64,000 nt of DNA from Hydractinia symbiolongicarpus (Eukaryota > Cnidaria > Hydrozoa > Anthoathecata > Hydractiniidae). Position 1 is the first letter of the stretch. Each line of letters begins with the position of its first letter. Below are positions 13,956 to 26,300 of this stretch, piece by piece. The notes beneath the pieces were generated by a model. It saw only the letters and a list, made by a program, of their open reading frames with translations, ran no database searches and was not told the origin of the DNA. Location of the stretch: NCBI RefSeq assembly GCF_029227915.1, contig NC_079878.1, forward strand, positions 14,074,001 to 14,138,000, given 5' to 3'. A program made the position numbers and the translations under genes.

Positions 13956-14406
13956 ACGATTTAGGCGTGTGCGTTGTAATCATTCTTTAAATGCATAACA
14001 AACCTATATTATTATAAAATTAGACAGGCTACAGAATATTTTTTAAAAAAATTTTTTATTGGTCTTCTCCACAGATTCCCTTTGGTAATTTGCGTCACAA
14101 GTTCTCCTAATGTCATGTCTGTTTTTTGAGCATCACAAAAAGGTATATGCCGATGTCTCAAGCAGCTACTAGCTCCATCTGAGACAAGTCACTAAATATT
14201 ACAACCATTTCAATCATAAAATAGTCCAAGAAATAATTCCAGTGGATCTCACATTGGAAAAAACACATCACGGAATTAAGACTCGACCATGCGCAAACGC
14301 CCAACTTGTTTATCGGCATTTTTGCAAAGTTGTTTTTAGGATGGCTTATAGTCAAAGGGCTGTTTGAAAAGATAATCACATAATTTAGGACGGTGTGCAC
14401 TAGCTA

Positions 14407-15384
14407 CAGTACTGTGAAAGGGTTTGTTAACATCGTGGTTCGTGTTTATTTTATGTTACGCACGAACCATGATAGCCCACGATGCGTATTTTTTTAACAA
14501 TCGTGGACCTCACGATCATGTTTCGTGGATTGCACGAACAAAAACTAAATATTACATCGTGGCGTCCACGATTGATAACTTCTATTGTAAAACAACAAAG
14601 ACCGCATTAGTTTATCAATTAAATTAAAACCGACGGCAAAAAAATAAATTAACACTTGTTGTTTTAATTCGTTGTCATAAATCTAGCTACATAATAGATT
14701 TTAATCATTCGTGAATCAAAATGTGATGTTAAAAAACATTTCTATAGCCGCTTTTCGTTTTTAAACTTTTAAAATGCAATCTAAAAAAACATTTCTATCA
14801 CCGCTTTTCGTTTATAAACTTTAAAATGGGATCTAAAAACACATTTATATCACCGCTTTTCGTTTTTAAACTTTTAAAATGCGATCTAAAAGAGCATTTC
14901 TATCGCCACTATTCGTTTATATACTTTTAAAATGCAATCTAAAAAACATTTCTATTGCCGCTTTTGTTTTTAAACTTTTAAAATGCAATATAAAAAAGCA
15001 TTTCTATCGGCACAGACAAATTTAACTTTTCTAGACAAATCACATTTCGTAAAATACGATCTCGTCCATGACAAAAAAGTATACACCAAGCAAAAACTAC
15101 AAATATGCTTTTTTAACTTGATAAAACCTGAAACAAACAAATTAACTTTAATGAAAGACTTTTTTGAAAAGAAAAAAAATTAATTTATACTGGCTATAAA
15201 AATTGTGGAGCTCACGAAAATAATCATGTGACACACAATCCTTCGTGGAGATAATAATATTAGCGTGGTGGCCACAATAGAATGTTTGAATGTTTGTTAT
15301 AATAAAGACCACAGTTTTATCGCGGTTCGTGTGCACCACGTTCGTTACACGAACACGTTGTTAACAAACCTTTTCACAGTACTG
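14407..15384. mobile_element. 978-bp TIR element with TA target duplication
   Basis: Left end CAGTACTGTGAAAGGGTTTG and right end (reverse complement) CAGTACTGTGAAAAGGTTTG are imperfect terminal inverted repeats of about 45 bp. Both sides are flanked by TA, the target duplication of Tc1/mariner-type elements. Many subterminal CACGAAC/GTTCGTG motifs follow the ends. No transposase frame exists inside, so it is a non-autonomous, MITE-like copy. The Tc1/mariner assignment rests on TA and the CAGT start only. Confidence 0.8.
14737..15010. repeat. 52-53 bp tandem repeat inside the TIR element
   Basis: Five copies with starts (CATTTCT) at 14737, 14790, 14842, 14895 and 14947 and a sixth partial copy at 14999. 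Each copy carries GCCGCTTTTCGTTTTTAAAC and AAAATGCAATCTAAAA. It fills the core of the 978-bp element. Confidence 0.8.
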
Positions 15385-15732
15385 TAGATAGTTCAGAGCA
15401 AGAGCTACCACTCTCGTTACCTTACTTAGCGAGTTGCCTATAGCTAGCCAGATGTTAACCCTGACTGTAAGTTAAGCATATTTCCAAAAAATTGTATCAA
15501 CTTTATTAGAAAGTTTTTATTGATTAGTTGATATCTTCCTTGTTTAAGTGTATTTCCAGTAGTTAGAACTTAATTCTTCTGTGGACAGTCAACTAGCTAG
15601 TTAACTAAGCTTTCTTCTTCGAGTTGATAAAATGAGTTTCTCTCACACAAAATTTTTCCCACCCTAACTACTCCGATTTCCCGGTGGTAGGAAAATTACG
15701 CTGGGTTACTCCTGGGTATCAACTAGCTAGAT

Positions 15733-15734
15733 AC

Positions 15735-15772
<38 letters not shown>

Positions 15773-17825
15773 TTTAAAGTGGCTAGCCCAGAAAATCACA
15801 AAAACCTATAGTTAGTGGATTGTTTCCACTGGGGGCCACTAGAACAAAAAAGAAACAAAAAATGATAAACCTTAGACTGCCTCAGCTCAATCAAACATAG
15901 TAACATTTATAATCTGTGAAAATTGAAAAGAAAAAGAATAAAAAACAAAAATTAAAAAATTCAAAAGTGATCTCCATTAGAATTTGCCAAATACATTAGA
16001 GATGGAAGTCTTAAACGAAAGCAGACTTCCATCACAGGTCACTTGGTCTGGAAGATTATTCCACACTTTTGCAGCTCTAAATGGGAAGGCTTTTTTGCCA
16101 AATTCCGTGTTGACCAAGGGAAGTGTGAACCTGTTTTTTGAAGCTCCTCTTGTTTGATGATTATGACAGTTTTTTGTCAAAAGGAATTTTGAGCGCATGT
16201 AATCAGGAGCAATGTGATTCATGGCTTTGAAAACTAATATGGCATCGTTTTTGATGAGTAAATTATTCATTGAATATTCCCTCTCTTTCCCAAGAAAGGT
16301 ACGGACACATTTTAATCGTTTTTCTAGTTTTCCCAATCTACCTTGGGTGGCACAAGCCCATGCCGAGGAGCAGTAGTTGAAATATGGCATGACAAGTGCA
16401 TTGATTAAAAGGTTTTTTGTGTGAGGTGTTAAACAGGATGCAATGGTTCTAATTTTAGAATATTTAATTAGTATTTTTCTATTTATGTCATTAATGTGCT
16501 TTTCCCATTGCATTTTTTGATCAAATGTTACCCCAAGATATTTAACTTTTTCGCTCCTCTTCAAAGGAATACCCATATAGTTGATAGTTTTGTTCTCAAC
16601 TTTTTTTAACTGGCTGTGGTTGCCGAAAAAGATTGTTTCAGTTTTGTCCGTATTAATAGTCATTTTGTTATTATTCAGCCAGAGGTCGACTTGCGAAAGT
16701 TCTAACTCGACCTGGGAGACAAGGGTATCCAAGTTTTTATGAGACGAAATAATTATTGTATCATCCGCATATAGATGGTGGTAGTTTGAATTGATGACAG
16801 ATTTTAAGTCATCAATATACAAAAGAAAGAGCAGGGGCCCCAACACAGATCCCTGCGGCACCCCAAAACCGTCTTCATGAAGCAGATCTGATCCTGTGTC
16901 GTTTACAAGAGTCAGCTGCATTCGGTCCGTTAAGTAGGACTCGAACCAGTCAAAGGCAGCATCTCTGATGCCAAAACACCATAGTTTTTTTAACAAAATT
17001 TTATGATCAACAGTGTCAAAAGCTTTTTTAAGGTCAATGAGCACAGCACAAACAAAGTTATGTTGGTCGAGCTCAGTAAGAATAAAATCAGAGACATCGA
17101 CTACTGCAGTTTCTGTGGAAAAGAGTTTTCGAAATCCGGACTGTCTGTCATTCAGGAAGTTGTGCTCAGAAATAAAATGAGACATTTGCTCATGCACTAA
17201 CTTTTCAAAAATTTTCATAGGAATTGGCAAAATGGAGATAGGCCGATAATTAGTAGGATCTGTTTTATTGCCACTTTTAAAAATAGGCGAGACCCTTTTA
17301 GTCTTCCAACATTTAGGTACATAACCAGTAAATAAAGATTTGTTGAAAAGACTTGATAAATAAATACTTAAAACTGACGAACCTGCTTTTAGCAGTCGTG
17401 AACCAATTCCGTCCAAGCCTGTAGCTTTATTAAGTTTTAGTGATCTAATTATTTTTTCGACACTTTTGGTCTCAATACGAGCCCACCGAAAATCGTGTCC
17501 ACTAACAGGTGGATTAACATTAGTAGTGTCAGAAGAAAATTTAGAGGCTAGTTTGGCACCAACACTGACAAAAAATGAATTGAATGTGTTGGAAATTTCT
17601 TTTGGGTGAGAAGTTTCTGTACCATCGTTTTGGACTACTCGTTTTATCGAGGTAGTATTGCCTGACTTATCAGGAACCAGTTTTTTTAGGGTTTTCCAAA
17701 GTTGTTTTGGCTGTTTTTGAAAGTCCTGCAAAACGTCATTATAGTACTCGTTTTTGAGTCGATTTTTGAGACCTATTACCTGGTTCCTTTTTTGTTTGAA
17801 AGCTTCCCAGTCTATGATGGATTTT
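15733..17825 (-). mobile_element. 5'-truncated non-LTR retrotransposon, copy 1
   Basis: The element runs on the minus strand and ends at 15733-15770 in an ATT/TAA microsatellite, the kind of short 3' tail seen in CR1/L2-like elements. Only the reverse transcriptase part of ORF2 remains; the frame opens near 17825 and the endonuclease is missing. About 98-99% identical by eye to copy 2 at 52370-54316, so both insertions are recent. Confidence 0.88.
15977..17825 (-). CDS. Reverse transcriptase (ORF2 fragment), CR1/L2-like
   Basis: An uninterrupted minus-strand frame of more than 600 codons. It shows the canonical RT blocks: [60 protein letters not shown] and the catalytic YADDT. The C-terminal part ([16 protein letters not shown] and following) is the usual thumb/connection region. 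There is no endonuclease upstream, so it cannot be a complete ORF2. The frame is intact, unlike copy 2, which suggests very recent insertion. It has no start codon of its own. The clade (CR1/L2/Jockey group) is inferred from motif style. Confidence 0.9.
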
Positions 17826-18439
17826 GTTTACACAGTAAAACAGTTAAATTCTTACAAAATTAACTTGCAATCCTGTTTTAACAATTAAATGGACTTTTAC
17901 TATCCTTACCATTCTGATGCATGAATCCAAGCCTATCTACTAGCTTAGTAGCTTGAAAGTATGTTTTAAATTTGTGAAAACTCAGTTTTCTTACCTACAA
18001 TGCGTTCACTTTGATTGGAAGATATTTGGGCCATCTCCTCCCTAGAACTTCTTCATGCATAGAAGCAATTGATAATTCTCCATAACTGATAATTTGTTTA
18101 CAATATTATGAAAATTTTCAGCACATTCAACAAGTTTGAGATGGGCAATCTAAATAACTCGCTTTTTTGTAAAATTCAAATATCTACATTGGCATAACGG
18201 CCTGGGTAAACAAGAAAACATTAAGCGCAGTGGGAAAGCAAAGCTGAGGCCTTTTGCGAAGAAAGTAACCGAAGTTGAATGAATGTTCCTGTTTTGAGCT
18301 TTTAAATCTCTCTCACTCTGGACCAGAGTTCGGTGAAAGACGTAAAGTATAGAATCGTGTACTTGACAAAAGTCATGTTATAGAATGTCGTTGTGCGTAG
18401 TAGAGTGTCGAGGTGCAATATGGAACGCGTTGGTACAGA

Positions 18440-18630
18440 GGATCGCGAAGCGAATAATAGAAGGACGCGTATGTCATAAAAGTATGTAAGGCTTAATTGA
18501 GAGACACCAGGCGTAATAGAAAGACGCGTAACGGGACGACGCGTGTGTCATAGAAGGATGGGGCGTAATAGAAGGATGCAACGCTAACAGAGAGACAAGA
18601 AACGTAATAGAAATACGCGTAATGGGAGAA
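18440..18630. repeat. Degenerate GCGTAATAGAAGGACGCGT repeat
   Basis: Several diverged copies of a roughly 19-35 bp motif (GCGTAATAGAARGAYGCGT) follow one another, rich in CG for this AT-rich region. Its spacing is irregular. Confidence 0.55.
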
Positions 18631-19055
18631 AAAAGTTCTCTTTGAATCTCTCTTTTCTCGGAATGTCTTTTTCGGCGAAAAAGAGAAGACACTTTGGGAC
18701 GAGGTTTATGTTTTACACGCATCCTCCAAATAATTACTTTTGTCTAGTACATTACTCCATATAGTCAAGTGTCTAGTAGAAGATGCGCGGAGGAGGACGT
18801 ACAAACATACTTACTAGACCACACTATTTAGAAACCTGAGAGAATTGTCCGTTGTATCTCCTTGGCATAGATTACGGAAGAAAAGTTTGAGGAATTAGTA
18901 CCCTCTCTATTAGCTATTTCTTTACCTATACTTTATATCTAAAAAAATTGCAAACGACCTGGAAATAAGGTTAAATGCAAAATAAAAAGATGGAAAATAT
19001 CCGCCGTTGTTCTAAATGCAAAAACCGCAAAACCACACCATGGTAGAGCACACTA

Positions 19056-19131
19056 ACCTCGTCCCCAGGACCTGTTAGGCTTTTTATATTTCCAAATATA
19101 AAAAGCCTAATAGGTCCTGGGGACGGGTGGG
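19056..19131. repeat. Short foldback element (31-bp arms)
   Basis: The palindrome 19061-19091 / 19094-19124 has 31-bp arms with one mismatch and a 2-bp spacer; arms begin GTCCCCAGGACCTGTTAGGC. Its ends (ACCTCGTCCCCAGG) match the other short hairpin elements listed in this window. Confidence 0.75.
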
Positions 19132-20128
19132 GAATACACATAAACAACGTTTAGTTTAGTTTCCCTATACTATGTAGAAGATTAGCAACAGGTATGACAG
19201 TGGTCATCACAGTAAATTGCGGATGCTAATAGATTTGCCCGCGCGTATTGTATACCATATTTTGTTAAATAGAAGAAGAATGTCACCGCCCTAAAATAAA
19301 ATCCCCATTTTTAAACGAGGTTTGGTTAAAAATATAGCGCAGAGAAGTAATAGCACAAATATTTCAGGGGAGTATACACACTGTTAGAAAACTATAGTTT
19401 TACACAATTGGTCTTCCTCTCTGTGAAGACTTTAATGCGGCGCTTTAAAATCAAAATTATAAAACTTTCTTTTGTTATTGGTGGTAATATCCGCCATCGT
19501 GACAAAAGTAATAACAAAAAACTTTACATAATCTGAAAATTAAATATAGTGGTTCCACTAAATGGAATTCAATGCAATCACAGAAAGAGTGAATAGAAGG
19601 GCCGTTCTCGTATAATAGTAATCGCGATTTTTCTCTTCTGTTCTTTTGGCTTCGTGCTTTGGCTTTGATCATCGTTTTCTCCTCGCTTTCACTCAATAAA
19701 ATATGGTTAGAAGAAATTTAATTAATTAATTATTTAATCGACCTAAATTAGTTCGTACTATAGTTAAGTTAGGCGATAATTTAAACAATTTTTAAAATCG
19801 CCCCTTCGCATTAAATTAGAGAAATCTTGTTTAAATTCTTTGACGAGTACTAGGTTACCGACAGGTCGAACATTTATGTAGTGACTTGATTTTCTTTCTA
19901 ATTAGCGGTATAGAGATTCAATAAGTGGGAATTTTTTTCCCCATCAATTGGACGACGACAAATAGCGAACTGACACAAATATAGGAAGAATTCAAAGGAA
20001 TAGAAAATCATTTTAGATGATATGTAATATACGGCGAAAAAGTCATTATTTCTCTCTAGATAAGTTGACAAAAGACTCTTTAAAGTGTTTGGAGGCAAGA
20101 AAGGGGGGGATCAATTGCCTTCCCACCA

Positions 20129-20215
20129 AATCTCGTTCCCAGAGCTTTTGGATATACTATTTTTGAGCTATCCACATATCAGAAAGCGAAAAGAAGCCCT
20201 CTGAGAGACGAGATT
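20129..20215. repeat. Short hairpin element, ATCTCGTTCCCAG family
   Basis: Left end AATCTCGTTCCCAGAGC and right end GCCCTCTGAGAGACGAGATT are inverted repeats about 85 bp apart. It sits about 120 bp before the PSMB6 start codon. Confidence 0.65.
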
Positions 20216-20335
20216 GTCATCCCGCCACCCCCGATAAACTGCGAGCATCCAGGAGTAGCGTAATATAAGGGTCCTCGGTCAATTATATTTTATTGCTACC
20301 ATCATGCGATGCGGGATCAGCAAAAAAATATCAAA

Positions 20336-23300
20336 ATGGCGACTGGAGGTGTGCTTTCCTGCTCCACTGGTAATATGTCAGCTATTTCATCAGATTTATA
20401 TCCTGACTGGTTGCACAGTGAAATAAAAACTGGTGTAAGTACTATTGTTATTTTGAATTATTTCATTTCCTTGTAGAATAGTTAGGTTTTTGATAAATTT
20501 TTCTTCAAAAGAAGTCAATAATATACACAAGTTCACAGTAGTTTCAGCGCTAGATAAACCATATTGTTGAAATAAATCTTTCTTTTGTTACAACGCTCTT
20601 ATTGTGAATTAAAAAGGAAGTAAAGTGTTAAAAATTAAGAAGGATTCGACCATAAAGAAAAGTGAAATATTTTTTTTCTGGAATATTTTGAAAAGAAAAA
20701 TTACAATCCCTTCACATATGTTTTAAGTAGAGGCCACCGTCAAAAATATAATTGGTTAGCATCACCTGACCGACTCACTTTGAAAGGCGAATGTCGAGTC
20801 GGTGATTCGGTAAGTTATCAAGTCATGTGAGGCAATGAAGGCTTTGCGCACAAAAGCTTGTGAGCAACAAGGGTTGAAAGACCCATTCCATTTTTCATCA
20901 TCAAGCACAAAGCACATCTTAGAGGACGCATTCCAGATGTTAGAGTTGAAAGGGAAGCAGGTCAAGATGTTTCAACCAGACGCAAGCGATGGGAAATTCT
21001 GTAAAGCACTCCATGCTATTGAGCCTCAAATCAACTCTGATACGGATATACCTCACTCGATAGCAAAATTAAAGGACTTTCCTCAATTGAAAAATTTTCT
21101 GGAACGTAATTTAACCGATGGATTGTATATGCTCCAGTTTCGCAAATGCGAAGATTCCACTTGCTGCAATCGCACAAACAGGGAGTTGCTGCATCCTGTT
21201 TCTGCTCCTATATTGGGTATCAACAAAAACCACTACATGCAATTTGTAGATACATATGGGAAAGTTAGAACAAGGCAAAAAGAGTGTCCCTCGCTTAACA
21301 GCAAAGAAATCAATCAGAAGACTTCTTCCAATAATAAGTATTTGAACAGTCGAATTGTAACCACCATGAAATGCGAAGTCTGAGGTAAGAATAGGTGTAT
21401 CTTTTCCTTGGATGGAAAGCGACATAATAAAGATGAAAGAAGATTGGAAGATATGATATTTTCGTGTGGGATGCACTTAGAGTGTGGAAAATATTACACT
21501 GCTACACATCTTAAGTGTTCATCCTTGATTGAATTAGCGTATTATGGATCCAGATCTCTGTCAAGCCTTTTTCGTGTGCACTGTGATGCCAAAGAAATCA
21601 ACCAGGTCTCTTTTTGAAAGAAAAAAGAGACGTATGCAACTGTTTATCCTGTGTGCAGTAGGTGCATTGAACTAAACTTAAAAGAGGTTTCCAGTGGCGT
21701 CAAATCAAAAGCACCAGCTAAGTATCGCAAAGTTGTTAATGTGAAAAATAACACACCAGAGATTTCAACAACAAGCAGAAACCAGACAAGCTTAATTGAC
21801 TTTTTTTGTCACTCTTCCACGATCAAAAGAAAAGGATGCAATAAAGAAACAACAATCGACATCAAAGACAGCGATGGTGTTAGAAACCATGACGGGGAAC
21901 AAGCACGTGGAAGAGGAAACCCCTGCAAAGAAAAAGGAGGTTGACGTAATGGGTAGCGCGCGAAATGCAGATGATGAAAGTTGTAGCATTTGCGATAGTC
22001 AGGATCCGCCCGGGCGTGGACAAATTGTGAATTGGGTTGATTGCAATATATGTAAACTTTGGGCACATTTGGTTTGCGCAGAAGTGAATGGAGAAATGTA
22101 CGACAAAATAGCTAAAAGGACATGTTTAACAACTATTTATAAGATTGATATTTGTTTCTATACTCTTATTCTTACGATATGGATATTTGGTTTCGTTGTC
22201 GCAATCTCTATTTATTATTAGATAATTCTCCAATCAAAGCATTTCTCCCCTTTTCAGCGGTCCTCCGAATTACGGTTGTTACATCCAAATGTTATTTCGA
22301 TAGGGGACTGCGCTGTGCTACTCAGTGCTGCTTCGCAATTATACGGCAATACAAGCAAAAACAATGGGAACGACGTTGATTGACAAAAATGGAACTTGAA
22401 ACGGAGGCTAAAAATGCAGCTGGTGTACTTTTAAAACAAATAACAAAATGTCTGCGAAATATAGTATTTTTGTAATTTTTCGGGAAAAATTTCTATCAGA
22501 ACGACCGACCGACTCACTTTTGTAATTAGAAATGCACTAATTAAACATATTTTTCACGATGGCCTTATGGGAATAAGGGGCGTTCAAAAAATTTTTTGTG
22601 CCCCGTTAGCGGGATATCGCCGTTAAGGGAGTGGGTCTGAAGCTTAAAAAAAATCCTCTAAATTTCAAAAATTTGTTCGTGGCCTGAAAATTCTTCAGCG
22701 TTCGTGAGCATAATTCCTCTTGTCATCAATTCCAATAACTTTTATCTACAAAACACACCCCTGAGCCTTCCAAGATTTATCCGAATGTGTGTATTTCACG
22801 GACAGTAATCCGCTAAAACAGGGTCACTCACAATCAAATCCACGTTGCTCCACACCCCTCTAGGAAAGATGTCACAAAATAAAGTATCAATGTTATTACC
22901 AACATTTGCAGAATTTCCCAGCATCTGACTTACCACATGGTACTACTAGATTTATTCCTGAAATATGGTTTGAGTTTTTTGAGACCAAAATTTTGGGTTC
23001 TCAAAATACAGAAGTTTGTATCATTATGATAATTTATACAAATTATGCTGTTATTTGGATTTTTAGGACCTTAAATTTTATAACATTGATAAAATATGAG
23101 ATCAAATTCAAATGTAGGTACTATTAATACAGTTGTTGTTGTCATGTACTCAACAAAACAGATTTTTTCACAGATTTTTTAACTCAAATTTTAAACTTTT
23201 CTTCTTAATTATTCATTTTTGACTGGCAACTGCAAATAACTTTTAGAGTCTGTTTCCAAACTCCCAACCACCCCTCCATAAAGCTTCATAAGGACTCTGT

Positions 23301-26300
23301 GTAAAATGATAAAAGCAAAGGTCACTAGTCCTTTAGATCCTGATGCGTAGCTTCATTTTGTAGACTACCATCATGGCTGTTGAATACGATGGTGGTGTTG
23401 TTATCGGCGCTGATTCAAGAACAACTAGAGGGTGAGTTTGTAGTTTGCGCGAAGTTTGAAATTATTAATTTTACCTCAACACATTGTAGTTTTTATTTTT
23501 GCTCTGAGGAACATAATCATAAAAACTGAGCAGGTATAAAACTGTGAAACAGAGAACTAGACCTGCCAGCTTAATTTTAATTTCCTAGTTTTTATAAGTT
23601 CAGGTACATTTTTAAACCAAATCATACAAAACGAAATAAATAATGCCAGACAATCACGTGGCAAAAAAAAAAAATCAAAATAGTATTGAATATACAAAAA
23701 AAGGAAATGATGTCTGTTATGTGATTTCTTTAGTGGTTAACAAATTTGTTTCATTTTTTTTATAAACTCATATTTTAAAAGGAGTAAAAGTTTGAAGTTT
23801 TTCCCTGAAATAGAGGTGATGAACTAGTGTGAAAAGGAGGATTTCTTGTCTCAGAATTTAAATGTTTGATGTTACTTATTATTTGAACATATACTTTTGA
23901 GACTGTACACAATTTCAGTATATAATAAAAAAGGTGAGAATTGAGTTCTTATATTTCAAGGTTCTCATTTTGTAAATATGTGCTTATGTGATCAATCACG
24001 CCAGTTGACGATGTTACGCGATTGCGGAGCGTACCTAGTTTGCTCCGGGTACGTGATTCAAAGATGTTACACACTTAATCTTTGCTGTGCGTTCATTTTG
24101 CGGTAGAAAATGGGAGACGTTTTGAATTGTGAACACAATGATTGAGCGTCATTGTATAGCGACTCTCTCAATCTTAACTTCCTTTTCTACTTGTCCGAAA
24201 TAGTATGCTATACTGTCATTTTCATATAGATTTATTGTTTGTTTTTCAGGTCATCACGAGTAAATAGGCAAAAACATGCTTGGTTTTAAAATTAAAAAAA
24301 ATCTTAATCCACATGGCCCAAATAAAACTTCAAAATTCATTCAGAAACGTCAGCTACATTTTAACAAAATTTAGACAGACAACAGCAAGTGGGTTTCATT
24401 TTTAAAATTGTTTGAATAACACTTGTAGCATAAAGAAAAAAATACATGATTTTTTAAAAATAAAATAAAATCGCTTTTAGATAAACACGTTGGCTTCAGC
24501 ACAGTAGCACTCTCCCTTGTAGATCTCCTGTAGTTTTGTAAAAGAGATTTGAAATGTAATAGATGGTATACCAAAAAAACAACACTACGAAAAAGTGACA
24601 AGTCACACCTTTCAATCATACTGATAATGATGGTGATACTTTCACACTTCTGAGGCAATGAATATTCAGAAGGTTGTCCTTTTAAATTTTATTATTCGCA
24701 AAAACGTGACTGAGAATACCATAGAAATAGAACTTTCTAAGTAATTTAACATTTTTCTGTGACTTGCAGAAACAGAACAGGATAGCATACATTTTTAGAA
24801 CTGAAAGTGTTTTTTTTTTCAGGTGGTCACTTCTTTTCGAAAAAGAAGGAAATATAATTTATTTTTAAAAGTGATACTTAAGAGGATTATTCAATTTGAG
24901 GTGTGAAAGACCAAAAAGTATTTAGTATAAAAGGCTTATAAAAAAAATCGATTTTTTGATACAATAACGGTATACCGTCACCTTAATAATTCTGAGATCT
25001 AAAAGTGTCCAACCAAGAAAAGACTGTAAACTAAACATTGCTAGCATCACAGCATGTGGATTTATCGAGATACAGAGCCCACCACACATCGATAAAACAA
25101 CAATGTTTTTTTTAAATATGACTATTTTTCATTAGGAAGTAATCTGTCAACAGAGTTACGCGGGCGTAGGAACGCGACGGCGTACCTCAAATGAAAAGCC
25201 TGATATTTCAAAAGAACTAAATTTCTTAATTTTCACTCAAAAAAGTGAAACTTTTCCTTTTCCTTCACACTCTGTTGCAGGAGACTAAAAACATTGATTA
25301 CATTGAAAAAAATATAATTTTCAAAATATTTAATTTTTTAGAATTTTGCAAATGGAATTAATTTTCCTGAAAAAAAAACTTGAAATATGAATTTGTGAAA
25401 TAAATTAATCCCCTTAAAGTAAAAAACATGATTCAATCTATATACTATGGAAATCTATTTAAGTGTCATTTTTGTTTTTCTTAATGTTTGTATTTGTTTT
25501 GATTAGGTCATACATTGCAAATCGAGTTACTGATAAATTGACATTCATTACAGACAGGATATTTTGCTGTCGCTCTGGTAGTGCGGCTGACACACAAGCT
25601 ATCGCTGATGGTGTTAGATATGAATTAGATTTGCTAAGGTACATGTATAGTTAGATATTTTTGTAAATCTTTCACTAGTAATTGTCAAAGATCTTATCAT
25701 CAGGCAGTGTCTAATGTTTTTTGTATGCTGCAACAAGTCGTATTCTTGAAAATGTTGTAATCCTGATAAACCTGATATAATCAAGGGATATTTTAAATTT
25801 TATTAAAAAAAATCATCAATTAAAGGGACTGTCTTAAAATGTTTGTACGTTTTATACCTATTATTATACAAATGCTACAAACTATTTCGTTTTGTTAAAC
25901 AAAAGCCATAGAAAGTGCTTGATGGTTTGTTTAAACAAAATATGGCTGATTTAAACTTTAAACGCTCGTGTTTTGATGCTTGTAGAACAAAATGAGTATT
26001 TTAGAATAAAATAAACATTTCCATTGAAATAGTGTTTAGAAAAGGTATTATATTGATTCAAACATTTCACAATTTGGTTTGCATTATATATATTTTTACC
26101 TATTTTATGTTAGTGCGGAAACACAGAAACGACCTTTAGTCAAAGTTGCTGCTAATATTTTTCGCAATACTTGCTATGAGAAACGAGATTCTGCAAGTGC
26201 TGGTATTATTGTAGCTGGATGGGATGAAAGACATGGCGGCCAGGTATACTACAGGCCTATCAATAAGGGAAGAGCAATTGCTCTTGCTCACACAATGGCT

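Larger units (their letters stand above)
11802..14406. other. Upstream region of the AFAP-like gene, no exon proven
   Basis: The region should hold the 5' UTR or a first exon of the minus-strand AFAP-like gene, but none could be fixed by phase. A stretch at 12802-12828 resembles the end of the TIR element in the SR-protein intron. The rest is AT-rich sequence and the dispersed repeat listed separately. Confidence 0.5.
17826..20335. other. Intergenic, upstream of PSMB6
   Basis: No gene is recognised. The block holds the degenerate repeat at 18440-18630, a 64-bp palindrome, another hairpin repeat at 20129-20215, and the presumed promoter and 5' UTR of PSMB6 just before 20336. The frame on the minus strand at 18474-18722 only reads through the degenerate repeat. 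Confidence 0.55.

Noticed and set aside
21381-21383. TGA as a selenocysteine codon in the intronic PHD relic
   Set aside because: A second in-frame TGA, a later frameshift and no visible SECIS-like structure make simple decay more likely.
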